Source of the DNA: Vagococcus hydrophili
GTDB lineage: Bacteria; Bacillota; Bacilli; Lactobacillales; Vagococcaceae
DNA: 64,000 bases
Reading direction: 5' to 3'
Assembly: GCF_011304195.1 (NCBI RefSeq)
Contig: NZ_CP049887.1
Span: forward strand, 1,922,001 to 1,986,000
The notes under the pieces are model-generated. The model was given only the letters and a program-made list of their open reading frames with translations. It made no database searches and was not told where the DNA came from. Both the position numbers and the translations under genes were made by a program. Position 1 is the first letter of the stretch; the number at the start of each line of letters is the position of its first letter. Shown here piece by piece: positions 1-8,275 of the stretch.

Positions 1-11
1 TTGTTTATCTC

Positions 12-471
12 ATGGAGGTATCAATACGAAAAATTGGAAAAGATGATTTACAGCCATTTTGGAACATTGCCTATGGACCGGAAGCGAATTTATCTTGGAA
101 AGAATACGATGATCCCTTTTTTGATAATCCAACTTTTACTTGGACTAGTGACAGCTTACTGGACTGATGGTGGAAAACTTAGAGAAGGACCAAAACAATG
201 GCTAGAAGTTGGAATTGTCATTTTTAATCCAAATTACTGGGGGCTAGGAATAGGAAGTAAAGCTTTGATGATGTGGCTTAAAGATTTATTTGAACGTTAT
301 AATTATTTAGCTCATATTGGATTTACTACTTGGTCAGGAAACTTAGGTATGCAAAAAGTAGGAGAAAAAACGGGAATGACAAGAGAAGGTGTTATTCGTC
401 AAGTTCGTTTTTTAGATGGAACGTATTATGATGCTGTTAAATATGGTATTTTACGTAACGAAATGAAGTAA
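12..471 (+). pseudogene. GNAT acetyltransferase, frameshifted and internally deleted
   Basis: The reading frame from the ATG at 12 encodes a typical GNAT N-terminus (MEVSIRKIGKDDLQPFW) but stops at 167. The GNAT acetyl-CoA-binding half lies in another frame from about position 140 to the stop at 471, with LEVGIVIFNPNYWGLGIGSKAL (a Q/RxxGxG/A-like loop, here GLGIGS) and the C-terminal EGVIRQVRFLDGTYYD. A full-length homologue should have roughly 30 more residues between the halves, so I infer a deletion plus frameshift rather than a simple indel. The left part touches the window edge, so the true start could lie just upstream. The family acetylates small molecules or protein N-termini; the substrate is unknown. 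It is probably inactive. Confidence 0.6.
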
Positions 472-484
472 GAACTAAATTGAT

Positions 485-528
485 AAAAAACTAGCATCTG
501 GGCTAAATTCTAGATGCTAGTTTTTTTT
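485..528. terminator. Rho-independent terminator
   Basis: The arms ACTAGCATCT and AGATGCTAGT flank a 12-nt loop, with A-rich and T-rich tracts on the two sides. It can therefore serve both the GNAT remnant (+) and the 97-residue membrane protein gene (-). Confidence 0.8.
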
Positions 529-549
529 GATAAATATATTATCTAATTT

Positions 550-843
550 TCAATCTTGTCTTTTAATCTGTAAGTTTCTATTTCTAATCGTAACAATCAC
601 AAAGTAAATAAGATTAATTACATAGGTTAAAAGAGTTAGAAGCAGTAATAATATACATGGTAAGTACTGGGGCAGAACTAAAATAAAGAGATTCCACCCA
701 GATTCAGGTCCGGATCCTACGATAACCGAATCGTTATACCAAATGTAAATAAAAGAAATAATCGTTGTGATGGTAAAAAAGATACTTAGAAATGTTGTAA
801 TAAATAATCCTGTACTCTTTTGGGATGGGGAATTAATAGACAT
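550..843 (-). CDS. Small hypothetical membrane protein (97 aa)
   Basis: I do not recognise this protein. It has two clear hydrophobic segments (about residues 12-36 and 50-86, the second long enough for one or two helices), a short polar loop between them (NDSVIVGSGPESGW) and a basic C-terminal tail (RNRNLQIKRQD), so an integral membrane protein is likely. The ribosome site AGAAAGGAAA precedes the ATG at 843. It begins 25 bp after the stop of the S41 peptidase gene on the same strand and was probably co-transcribed with it. The IS66 insertion upstream may now reduce its expression. Confidence 0.6.
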   Translation of the reverse strand: MSINSPSQKSTGLFITTFLSIFFTITTIISFIYIWYNDSVIVGSGPESGWNLFILVLPQYLPCILLLLLTLLTYVINLIYFVIVTIRNRNLQIKRQD

Positions 844-868
844 GAGATTTCCTTTCTAATGATAAAAA

Positions 869-1135
869 CTAGTTTTCTAGAGCATAATCAATAACCGTAT
901 CAATCCCATTTTTTCTATCTTCTAAACTTTCTTGAATCAAAACATCAGATTTAATGCCCAAATTATGATGCCCTATACCATTAGGAACTTCTACTTTTTT
1001 TGCTGTTATTATAAAATAGCCCCCAGTTTTTAATTTAAAAAGTGCTGGTTGACCAGTAGAGCCTGCTGTTGTAGTCCCAATCAAAGTTGCTCTTTTAGTA
1101 TTGAAAAAATTGATAATAAAATTTTCAGAAGCAGA
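869..1135 (-). pseudogene. S41-family peptidase, 3' fragment (gene split by IS66 element)
   Basis: This is the C-terminal piece of the peptidase whose 5' part lies at 3431-4444. Reading on from the target-site duplication gives S-A-S-E-N-F-I-I followed by K-R-A-T-x-I-G-T-T-T-A-G-S-T-G-Q-P. This is the S41 (C-terminal processing/tricorn-like) block with the nucleophilic serine and the following GSTGQP strand. If the element and one 8-bp duplicate are removed, the frame is continuous and the protein is 426 residues long. The fragment by itself has no good start and should not give an active enzyme. Confidence 0.85.
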
Positions 1136-1143
1136 GTAAGTTT
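1136..1143. repeat. Target-site duplication, left copy (IS66 element)
   Basis: GTAAGTTT directly before the element's inverted repeat; an identical copy lies at 3431-3438. An 8-bp duplication is the known length for the IS66 family. Confidence 0.93.
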
Positions 1144-1216
1144 GTAAGCGGGAAGTAATCGAGTATATGCCAAATAAGGCGTCACTCTGTCATAATATGA
1201 CAAGTGGCTCCTTATT

Positions 1217-2719
1217 TTATCGACACGTAGCTTGAATCTGTTCTGACCAAGGTAAATAAACCTCAAGTGCTTTAGAATTTGAACTATCTTCTAAATTAGG
1301 AAGATGCTTAAACAAATATTCTAAATACTTCACAGGAACTAAGTTATTAGCTTTAGCCGTTTCGATGATAGAATAAGCGATTCCGTTAGCTGTTGCTCCC
1401 CGTTCACTCGCAGAAAAATGCCAATTTTTTCTGCCAATCGTTGTTGGGCGAATACTTCGCTCAGCTAAATTATTTGATAAGGCACATCGACCATCCTCCA
1501 GAAAATTCATCAAACCAGCCTTCATATTAAGCGCATAGTTAACCGCTTTTCCTAATTTCGAACCTGGAAGAGCTCTGAAAGAAGCGATCCATTGCCAGAA
1601 TTCATCAAGAATGGGTTGGCTTTTTGCCAACCGTAAATCATATCTTTCTTGATGGCTTAATCCCTTCATTTCTTTTTCAATATGAAAGAGTTGATCGCAA
1701 TAGGTAACTCCTTGGCTTGCCGGAGTATCTTTAGAAGAGGAATCTTTCGCTTCAAAGAATTTTCTTCGGACGTGAGCCCAACAATTAACTAACGTCGTAT
1801 TCTCAATCGATTTGTAAGCCGAGTAGCCGTCACAATGCAAATAGCCTGAGAATTCGGCTAAAAATTGTTGAGCGACACTACTTTTACGACTCAGGTCATG
1901 ATGATATAAAATAATTGGATACTCTGCTTGTTCGATGGTTCGAAAGAGCCAAAAGTAAGACTTTTCTTTTTCACTTGATAAAACATTATAGTAAGTTTCA
2001 TCCGCATGGATGAGCTCTTCTTTGACTAGTTTCTTTTTGAGCTCCTCCCAAATAGGTGTTAACCATTTTTCACATGAGGTGATGAACCAGTTTGCTTGTG
2101 TTCTACGTGGCACTCGTAATCCATAAGATTCCCACTCCTTTTCTTGTCGATAAAAAGGCAAACTCATTTCTATTTTTTGATGAAATAAGTGAGCTAAGAT
2201 AGAGGCAGACGCCAAACTATGAGTGATTGGTTGTTTAGGAACAACGGCTTTTTTTATGGCATCAGCTCCATCTTTTTTACAATTAGGGCATTCGTAGGCA
2301 TGTTGGTAGTACACATTTTTATACATCTTTGCAGGAACAAAAATAACTTCTTCACGGATTTTAGATTTACCAATATCTTTTAAATCAGAACAACACCAAT
2401 CACAGGTGCAGTCTTCTCCTTCAAGCTGACAATGAACTTCTTTTATAGGTAAATCTTTTGTGAGGGCTGCTTTGTAGCCTTTTTTCTTTTTCCGCTGATA
2501 GTTAATTTCCTCAAAGACGGTTTTTTCTTCAGTTGTCTCTGCTAGATTAAAAGACGAGTCCTCTTCAAATAAATCTAATTGCCCATTAGGGTCAATTGAT
2601 TTTTCAGATGAACGTCCATACAATTTATTTAAAAGAAATTGATTCTGTTCTCTTAGAAGTTTAAGTTCATTAGTTAAAGCTTCGTTTTGTTTTAACAATC
2701 GTTCTTCAAACTCGGTCAA
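1217..2719 (-). CDS. tnpC: IS66 family transposase TnpC
   Basis: This is the large DDE transposase of the element (about 500 aa). It has an N-terminal coiled coil (EERLLKQNEALTNELKLLREQ), a zinc-finger-like region with C-x-C-x2-C (CTCDWCC) and a later C-x2-C, and the catalytic core with LIHADETYYNV, YLHCDGYSAYKSI and the C-terminal NNLAERSIRPTTIGRKNW block. These are hallmarks of IS66 TnpC. An ATG exists at 2734, but GGAGGTG lies inside those first codons, so the TTG at 2719 (MTEFEERLL) is the better start. Length is normal for the family and no frameshift is seen. Confidence 0.93.
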   Translation of the reverse strand: MTEFEERLLKQNEALTNELKLLREQNQFLLNKLYGRSSEKSIDPNGQLDLFEEDSSFNLAETTEEKTVFEEINYQRKKKKGYKAALTKDLPIKEVHCQLEGEDCTCDWCCSDLKDIGKSKIREEVIFVPAKMYKNVYYQHAYECPNCKKDGADAIKKAVVPKQPITHSLASASILAHLFHQKIEMSLPFYRQEKEWESYGLRVPRRTQANWFITSCEKWLTPIWEELKKKLVKEELIHADETYYNVLSSEKEKSYFWLFRTIEQAEYPIILYHHDLSRKSSVAQQFLAEFSGYLHCDGYSAYKSIENTTLVNCWAHVRRKFFEAKDSSSKDTPASQGVTYCDQLFHIEKEMKGLSHQERYDLRLAKSQPILDEFWQWIASFRALPGSKLGKAVNYALNMKAGLMNFLEDGRCALSNNLAERSIRPTTIGRKNWHFSASERGATANGIAYSIIETAKANNLVPVKYLEYLFKHLPNLEDSSNSKALEVYLPWSEQIQATCR

Positions 2720-2810
2720 AAGTAACACCTCCATTCACACATGATATGATAGCTAATTCTATCAATAATACGACGAAAAACCGTCTATAATTTTCATTAT
2801 AAACGGCTAA

Positions 2811-3167
2811 TTAAGAAACAAATCCAGTTTTAGCTTTTAATATCTTTTTTCTTTGTTCGATGGATAAACCTTCTAATAACCAACGGAGTTGTTGTTGCGT
2901 TAATTCTTTGACTTCTTCTTGTTTTCTAGGCCATTGTAATTTTCCATTTTCAAACCGTTTATACAGGAGAATAAAACCATCCCCTTGCCAGTAAAGTGCT
3001 TTGAACCGGTCTGAACGATTGCCACAAAATAGAAATAAGGCATCCGAATAAACATCTAACTCATATTGATTCATGATAATTGAAGCCAGACCATCAATCC
3101 CACGTCTTAAGTCTGTCTTACCACAAACAATATAAATAGTTTGTATCTTCGTATAATCAAGAACCAT
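2811..3167 (-). CDS. tnpB: IS66 family accessory protein TnpB (Orf2)
   Basis: A 118-residue protein with the family signatures TDLRRGIDGLA, DALFLFCGNRSDRFKALYWQGDGFILLYKR and the C-terminal LRWLLEGL. IS66 TnpB is needed for transposition in characterised elements, though its biochemical role is unknown. The gene overlaps the 3' end of the upstream short ORF by 11 bp, which suggests translational coupling. It lies 91 bp before tnpC. Confidence 0.93.
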   Translation of the reverse strand: MVLDYTKIQTIYIVCGKTDLRRGIDGLASIIMNQYELDVYSDALFLFCGNRSDRFKALYWQGDGFILLYKRFENGKLQWPRKQEEVKELTQQQLRWLLEGLSIEQRKKILKAKTGFVS

Positions 3168-3348
3168 GATTGAACTCTTTCAATGCAGCGTTAAGAATAT
3201 AGTTATTACATCCATTGTAAATCGTAATATCCATATTATCTCGTTTGACTCGTAAAGCAATTTTTTGCGTGGTTTGATTGGGTGTAGGGGCACTTTTAGG
3301 CGGTGTCGGTTGTAAAGAAACGGGAACAATTTCTTGTTTGTCTATCAT
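3157..3348 (-). CDS. IS66 short TnpA-like ORF (63 aa)
   Basis: This is the first gene of the element. It matches the C-terminal half of IS66 TnpA, with IALRVKRDNMDITIYNGCNNYILNAALKEFNHGS. It is shorter than the roughly 100-residue or longer TnpA of proteobacterial IS66 elements and has no obvious helix-turn-helix, as is common for low-GC Gram-positive copies. The ATG at 3348 follows GAGGTTTTTC. It may help end recognition; this is inference from position. Confidence 0.7.
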   Translation of the reverse strand: MIDKQEIVPVSLQPTPPKSAPTPNQTTQKIALRVKRDNMDITIYNGCNNYILNAALKEFNHGS

Positions 3349-3430
3349 TGAAAAACCTCCTCGTTATTTGTATCTTAAGAATAACCGAGGAGGTTAGATG
3401 TGACTATATACTTGGTTACTTCCCGCTTAC

Positions 3431-3438
3431 GTAAGTTT
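3431..3438. repeat. Target-site duplication, right copy (IS66 element)
   Basis: GTAAGTTT immediately after the element's right inverted repeat, identical to 1136-1143. Confidence 0.93.
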
Positions 3439-4444
3439 GCTCATTTTGAAGTATTTTAACAGGAATATCTTTTAATAAACCTTCGTATTGTTTATAGTGA
3501 TTTTTTTCTACTCGTGAAGTCAGATATTGATGGTGTAGCATTTTGTTCATTTTAATTAGTTCTGGGTCAGTTTCTTTATTCGGATCATAGTTATCGGTAT
3601 TCAGAATAATTCCAGAGGCAATATATTCGCCTACAATTATTTGTGTACTAATTTTTTCAGTTTCAAAGGTAGAATTAAAGAAAGCTTGAGTTATTTCATT
3701 TGCGTAACCAGAATTGCCACCACCATTATTTCTCAAATCAAAGATGATTTCCTCACACGTTAGATATTCAGGAATGTATTTATAAAAAATAGCCGTCATT
3801 TCATCTGACATAAAATGAGTTAAATGAACGATTATTTTGTTAGCTACTTTATAAATTCTAATGGCATCATGCTCTTCCAAAATTTGACAGTTATTGCTAA
3901 GTGTATCAGAATAAAAATTTGAAAAATTGGTTTTGTCAGGTAGAAAAGGAATCTCCTGCTTATCTCCGTTTTCAAATTCAATCTCAAAAGAATGAGTATT
4001 AAATAGAAAACTAAAATTATTTTGAGCCATAATTAAGGATTCGTTGATATTATGTTGCCAATAATGAGAGCTGACAATCTTTAAAAATTCACTGACAGAA
4101 AGATGATTGATAGACTTGATAGGTTTAAAAATAAAGTCACTAAAATTTTTGTCCGATGAATTTATCACTAATTGATTTTCTATAACTGTTAAAGTCATTG
4201 GGGCGTAAGTTAAATCATTTTTAATCTTGTCTGGTAAAAAGATGAGTGTATGCCCATCATTTAATAAGGCACTCAGTTTTTGAAGTCTGAGATAAAATTC
4301 TTTTATAGGTAACTCTTTTTGAATATCGTTAAGTAAGTCAACAATGGAATTTTCCCATAAATCAATTAAATCATCAGTCCAGTAAGGAAAAACATTTAAG
4401 GCTTGATGATGGATAGTTAAAATGTCTGAAAGTTGATTATTCAT
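3431..4444 (-). pseudogene. S41-family peptidase, 5' part (interrupted)
   Basis: These 338 codons encode an S41-like peptidase lacking a signal peptide. Visible features are an N-terminal domain with LSALLNDGHTLIFLP, the core strand EEIIFDLRNNGGGNSGYA typical of S41 enzymes, and VKILQNEQTY just before the catalytic serine block. The present reading frame runs four codons into the IS66 element (VSGK, stop at 3416) and so lacks the nucleophile and the C-terminal 88 residues. It should be catalytically dead. Intracellular tricorn-like S41 proteins degrade peptides; the substrate of this one is unknown. Confidence 0.87.
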
Positions 4445-4691
4445 TTGAGTTATCCCCTTTTACTTTAAAATTTTTTAAGTTTATTATTCATTATATCACT
4501 AAGTGGTTCTTTGTTTTGAAATTAGATTACTTCTTTATTCTTTTAGTTAAGTTAAACTATGGTGTGTTTACTTTAGGTATGCCATAATTAAGCACATCAG
4601 TCATAAATTATAAATGTACTAAATTCAGTTATATACTATTAAGCAAAAGCCAATTTTTTATATTTAAAAAAAGTGAGGAAGGAAAATCAAA

Positions 4692-5627
4692 ATGAGTTTA
4701 ACAAAAGATCAATTAAGTGTTGAAGTAGCTAGGCTTTACTACCAACTAGAGTATGGACAACAAAAAATAGCAACAGAATTAAATATTTCAAGACCGACAG
4801 TATCTAGACTACTCAAGCATGCGAAGGATAAGGGATTTGTCACCATTACTATTACAGATCCATTTAGTGAAAGAGAGGTATTAGCTAGAGATATTAAGGA
4901 AAAATTTGGATTAAAAGAAGTAGTTATCGCACAAACGCCAAGTGATAACTATGAATTAATTGTAGAGCAAATCAGCTTAGAAGCAGCTAATTTTATTTCA
5001 GAAGTAATAATAGATGGAGATATCATTGGTATTGGATGGGGAACAACTATTTATGAAGTAGCTAAAAAACTTCAACCTGATGATTCAAAGAATATTCAAG
5101 TGGTTCAGTTAAAGGGAAGTATCACCCATTCAAAAGTAACAACTTTCGCTCATGAAACCTTATCATTATTTGCAGATAATTATCATACAACTGGGACATC
5201 ACTTCCATTACCAGTTATTTTTGATAATAAAGAAGTTAAAACGGTTGTTGAAAAAGACCGTCACATTCAACATATTATGAAACTTCAAGAAGAAGCAAGC
5301 ATAGCCATTTATACAGTGGGAACCACAAGGGAAGAAGCCTTAGTTTTTCAATTAGAGTATTTAACAGATGAGCAAAAGACTTACTTGCAGAAGGTAGCTG
5401 TGGGAGATATTTGTTCTCGTTTTTATAATGAAAAAGGAGACATTGCTTCAAAAGAAATTAATGAGCGGACGATAGGGATTGAGCTTTCTGAATTACCTAA
5501 AAAAAGGGTATCTTTATTGGTTGCAGGTGGGGAACATAAACTAAAAGCTATTGAAGGCGCTTTGAATGGTAATTATGTTAATACCCTAGTTACTGACTAT
5601 TGGACAGCTAAAAAATTGGCAAAATGA
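4692..5627 (+). CDS. deoR: DeoR, SorC-family deoxyribonucleoside regulator
   Basis: This 311-aa repressor has an N-terminal helix-turn-helix (QQKIATELNISRPTVSRLLKHAKDKGFV, residues about 20-47) and a SorC-type sugar-phosphate-binding domain with IGIGWGTTIYEVA and a C-terminal LLVAGGEHKLKAIEGALNG. SorC-type DeoR of Bacillus senses deoxyribose-5-phosphate and represses deoC. Its position 81 bp upstream of deoC supports the same role here. The ATG follows GAGGAAGG. It is unrelated to the DeoR family in the strict sense despite the name. Confidence 0.85.
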   Translation: MSLTKDQLSVEVARLYYQLEYGQQKIATELNISRPTVSRLLKHAKDKGFVTITITDPFSEREVLARDIKEKFGLKEVVIAQTPSDNYELIVEQISLEAANFISEVIIDGDIIGIGWGTTIYEVAKKLQPDDSKNIQVVQLKGSITHSKVTTFAHETLSLFADNYHTTGTSLPLPVIFDNKEVKTVVEKDRHIQHIMKLQEEASIAIYTVGTTREEALVFQLEYLTDEQKTYLQKVAVGDICSRFYNEKGDIASKEINERTIGIELSELPKKRVSLLVAGGEHKLKAIEGALNGNYVNTLVTDYWTAKKLAK

Positions 5628-5646
5628 AATTATGTTCATATTGATG

Positions 5647-5675
5647 TTTACATTTGTTCTGGTTGAGTATATAAT
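5647..5675 (+). promoter_or_regulatory. Promoter of deoC with probable DeoR operators
   Basis: A -35 TTTACA (5647-5652) and a -10 TATAAT (5670-5675) are 17 bp apart. Two palindromes lie on it: ATGTTTACAT (5644-5653), overlapping the -35, and ATTTGTAAACAAAT (5678-5691), at the expected transcription start. They are good candidates for the binding site of the adjacent DeoR. This is inference from placement and symmetry. Confidence 0.7.
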
Positions 5676-5708
5676 GAATTTGTAAACAAATAGAGAGGAA
5701 GTATAGGT

Positions 5709-6386
5709 ATGACAAATTTAGCGAAAATGATCGACCACACAAAATTAAAAGCGGACACTACTCAAGATGAGATTGCTGCTTTAACAAAGGAAGCGAAAGA
5801 ACATGGCTTTTGGTCAGTATGTATTAATCCAGTATGGATTCCATTTGCTAAAGAAGAGTTAGCAGGAAGCGACGTGAAAATTTGTACAGTTATTGGTTTT
5901 CCTTTAGGAGCAAATTCTTCAAAGACTAAAGCTTTTGAAACAAATCTAGCAATTAATGATGGTGCTGATGAAGTAGATATGGTTATTAATGTTGGTGCTT
6001 TAAAACAAGCGCAATATGATGTTGTTTTAGAAGATATTAAAGCTGTTGTGAATGAAGCTAAGGGACGTGCTTTAGTTAAAGTAATAATAGAAACAGCACT
6101 TTTAACAAAAGAAGAAATTATTAAGGTATGTGAATTATCAGTAGAAGCTGGAGCAGACTATGTAAAAACATCAACAGGATTTTCAACAGCAGGAGCAACA
6201 GCTGAAAATGTTAAATTGATGAAGGATACTGTCGGTGAGAAAGCATTAGTTAAAGCATCTGGTGGGGTTAGAACAACTAGTGATGCAGAAGCTATGGTTG
6301 CTGCAGGCGCATCACGTATTGGTGCTAGTGATGGCGTTAAAATTATAGGTGCAACAACAGATAACAGTGATACAAGCGGCTATTAG
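5709..6386 (+). CDS. deoC: Deoxyribose-phosphate aldolase
   Basis: Cleaves 2-deoxyribose-5-phosphate to glyceraldehyde-3-phosphate and acetaldehyde, the last step of deoxynucleoside catabolism. The Schiff-base lysine is K153 in YVKTSTGF, and the second conserved lysine is K182 in [27 protein letters not shown] is also typical. Length (225 aa) is normal. The extreme C-terminus ([10 protein letters not shown]) ends in Tyr, as in DeoC enzymes where this residue assists catalysis. It has its own strong promoter, so it is probably induced when DeoR is released. Confidence 0.95.
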   Translation: MTNLAKMIDHTKLKADTTQDEIAALTKEAKEHGFWSVCINPVWIPFAKEELAGSDVKICTVIGFPLGANSSKTKAFETNLAINDGADEVDMVINVGALKQAQYDVVLEDIKAVVNEAKGRALVKVIIETALLTKEEIIKVCELSVEAGADYVKTSTGFSTAGATAENVKLMKDTVGEKALVKASGGVRTTSDAEAMVAAGASRIGASDGVKIIGATTDNSDTSGY

Positions 6387-6399
6387 TAACTAAGATGGT

Positions 6400-6597
6400 T
6401 AAAAGTCGTTTCGCTCCAGTTATTGTCGAAGCAGACTTTTCAGGGGGTGTGACCTAAGTACGCCCCGCTTCTTTTACAGACTAAACGGTGTCACAGAAGT
6501 AGCTTCTTCAGAAATAAGCCGAAAATTACAAAAATTTGAAAAGCAATTTTCGTGATTTCCTTCTTATTTTTTGAAGCTGAACACTTCTGTCACAACC
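6400..6597. repeat. Structured intergenic palindromic repeat
   Basis: Two nested structures lie in the otherwise gene-poor stretch 6387-6901. At 6400-6441 AAAAGTC pairs with GACTTTT around a TTTCG/CGAA stem. At 6487-6597 GGTGTCACAGAAGT pairs with ACTTCTGTCACAACC, continued inward by GCTTC/GAAGC, AGAAATAAG/CTTATTTTTT and CGAAAATT/AATTTTCG. The stretch resembles elements at 50567-50729 and 53537-53584, and the hairpin at 46607 shares GTGACAGAAGTAG. I read it as a dispersed palindromic repeat that also ends transcription. No protein is encoded. Confidence 0.55.
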
Positions 6598-6618
6598 TCT
6601 GACCAATGTAGGCTGCTG

Positions 6619-6667
6619 AAAAAGTCCCGATTTTCTTAATTGAAAATCGAGACTTTTATTTTTTTAT
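6619..6667 (+). terminator. Terminator downstream of deoC
   Basis: AAAAGTC-CGATTTTC and GAAAATCG-GACTTTT form a strong stem around TTAATT, followed by a run of T. Confidence 0.8.
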
Positions 6668-6790
6668 CACATTACTTTTGTGTACTCCTTAGAATACTGG
6701 CATGAATTTATAGATAATGAATTTGGTTCAGTTGATTTAAAAACTGAAGTGGTCATGATACCTGAAAATATAAAGAAATATATGGAATGA
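6668..6790 (+). pseudogene. 3' remnant of an unidentified gene
   Basis: The open frame has no start codon: it begins directly after a terminator and runs for 40 codons (...EYWHEFIDNEF, then VVMIPENIKKYME, stop at 6790). The protein-like composition and lack of an initiation site suggest the tail of a deleted gene. I do not recognise the family. The following two small membrane-protein genes may have belonged to the same lost cassette. Chance coding cannot be excluded. Confidence 0.3.
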
Positions 6791-6901
6791 AAGTTGTTGT
6801 TCATTTTAACTTATAATAGTTTCTGAATGATATGATACTTATCAAATTGTTTTACATGTGTAAATAAAAAATGCTATGATAAAAATAAAGGGTGATTATC
6901 T

Positions 6902-7324
6902 ATGAAAAAAGTAATCCGAATAGTTTGTATTATTTTTCTTGGCTTTATCACGATTATGATGCCTATAATTTCTTATGATAGTTGGAAAGAGCAACAGGCA
7001 TTTTCAAAAGGAGACAAAGGAAAAACTGAGGCTATTATCAAAGTGGATGAACATAAAGTTAAAACCTATAATTATAAAGAGAATGGTTACGGTGTTGACG
7101 CTGAAAAATCTGCTTGGCGAGACGGAGATAAGGTGACAGTTTACTATTTGAAAGACAAACCGGATATGGTAGCAGAAAATCCTTATGTTTATCATACTAA
7201 GCGAGAAATATTTGCTCCGTTAATGTGGTTTATTCTATTAGGGATCGCTGTGATTACAGAATTTTATGTCCGCTATCTAACTAAAAAAATCGAGTTAGAA
7301 ATAGGTTGTGATGCTGATGATTGA
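6902..7324 (+). CDS. DUF3592-like membrane protein (140 aa)
   Basis: It has an N-terminal hydrophobic segment (residues 5-24), an extracytoplasmic or cytoplasmic beta-rich middle (KGKTEAIIKVDEHKVKTYN, WRDGDKVTVYYLKDKPDMV) and a second membrane helix (about 105-128). The pattern 'build a value, then convert to VTVYY...PxxV' resembles DUF3592 proteins; no function is known for them. Its 3' end overlaps the next gene by 17 bp, so the pair is translationally coupled. A -10-like TATGAT lies at 6875-6880. The assignment to DUF3592 is from pattern only. Confidence 0.6.
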   Translation: MKKVIRIVCIIFLGFITIMMPIISYDSWKEQQAFSKGDKGKTEAIIKVDEHKVKTYNYKENGYGVDAEKSAWRDGDKVTVYYLKDKPDMVAENPYVYHTKREIFAPLMWFILLGIAVITEFYVRYLTKKIELEIGCDADD

Positions 7325-7523
7325 TATATTAAGGGGAAGAATCTTATTTCTGTTGCTATTTTTAATAGTTATTCTAGTGGGCTTCTTTTTAATCCTAAGT
7401 CTATTTAAAATAAAATCGAGTAGTAAATTACTAAAAATTAGTCTTTCTTTATTGGGAATAATTACTGTATTGGCAGGTCTTTACGGTTTATTATTTACTT
7501 TATTTTTTGGTTATAACTCATAA
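7308..7523 (+). CDS. Small hypothetical membrane protein (71 aa)
   Basis: Two hydrophobic segments (about residues 10-31 and 43-66) are joined by a short basic loop (FKIKSSSKLLK). It overlaps the 3' end of the DUF3592-like gene, suggesting one transcript and a shared membrane role. The family is not recognised. A bidirectional terminator follows immediately. Confidence 0.5.
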   Translation: MMLMIDILRGRILFLLLFLIVILVGFFLILSLFKIKSSSKLLKISLSLLGIITVLAGLYGLLFTLFFGYNS

Positions 7524-7560
7524 AAAAAGCAGAACCAACTCTGAAGCGGTTCTGCTTTTT
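7523..7560. terminator. Bidirectional terminator
   Basis: AAAAAGCAGAACC and GGTTCTGCTTTTT flank a short loop. It separates the converging 71-residue protein gene (+) and pnuC (-). Confidence 0.85.
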
Positions 7561-7570
7561 ACATTTATTT

Positions 7571-8275
7571 TTACGCTTCCTCATACTCATTCCATACTTT
7601 ATTCGCATAAATACTATTAAACAATAGTGCTGCTTGTAAGGCTACTTGTGATAAACAGCCACCAAGTGTGCCGATATCTGATGAGCCAGAGAAGACTTGG
7701 TAAGTTAACAATGACCAGTAAATCAAGTTCGCAATGTTAACGAAAATCCATAATGACCAATTTTCTTTGTATTTGAAAATGTAAAGCGTTTGAGCGATTA
7801 AAGAGATGACTAAGTTCACACTATCAAAGTAAGGCAGTTGTCCACCTAAATTAGCTAGAACGAACCAACCAATTCCCCAAGCGATGAAAGCGCCAATGAA
7901 TAATTTATGTTTCACGCTTTTACTAAAACTATTCACTGCTTCGTCATTGCCCCATAAAAACCAACCAATAGGCTGAGAAATCACATAAACGATATTCATA
8001 GCGAAAGAACCATATGCGTGTGTTTTCCAAGCAATGTACGTCATGGCTAAACATTGGATAAAGCCGAAAATAAAAGTGATTCTACGACCTTTCATTCCAT
8101 AAACTAAACAAATAACTCCTGCTAAACCACTAATCATCCCAATCACTGAATCAGGAGCAATCAAGTAAACAACCACTTGTAAGGCAAGTAGAGCTAAAAT
8201 ATAAGTAATTTCAAATTTTTTCCAACCAGTAAATAATTGCTGATACAACCAAGATTTATTATTTTGTGCTTCCAT
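7571..8275 (-). CDS. pnuC: Nicotinamide riboside transporter PnuC
   Basis: A 234-aa polytopic membrane protein with about seven helices and the PnuC signatures QPIGWFLWG, Y(I)FKYKENWSLWI and NLIYWSLL. PnuC facilitates uptake of nicotinamide riboside (or related vitamins), trapped by phosphorylation. The N-terminus overlaps the nucleoside phosphorylase gene by 17 bp, so the two are coupled. This points to NAD precursor salvage, with the phosphorylase perhaps splitting the imported riboside. No NiaR-type or riboswitch element is seen upstream. Confidence 0.88.
   Translation of the reverse strand: MEAQNNKSWLYQQLFTGWKKFEITYILALLALQVVVYLIAPDSVIGMISGLAGVICLVYGMKGRRITFIFGFIQCLAMTYIAWKTHAYGSFAMNIVYVISQPIGWFLWGNDEAVNSFSKSVKHKLFIGAFIAWGIGWFVLANLGGQLPYFDSVNLVISLIAQTLYIFKYKENWSLWIFVNIANLIYWSLLTYQVFSGSSDIGTLGGCLSQVALQAALLFNSIYANKVWNEYEEA

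Larger units (their letters stand above)
1144..3430 (-). mobile_element. Complete IS66-family insertion sequence (2287 bp)
   Basis: The ends are perfect inverted repeats for 15 bp (GTAAGCGGGAAGTAA), with imperfect similarity continuing to about 27 bp. The element is flanked by the 8-bp duplication GTAAGTTT. It carries the usual three-gene order on the minus strand: a short TnpA-like ORF, TnpB and the large TnpC transposase. All three appear intact, so the copy may be mobile and the insertion recent. It sits in an S41 peptidase gene, next to the codon for the expected nucleophilic serine. Confidence 0.95.
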
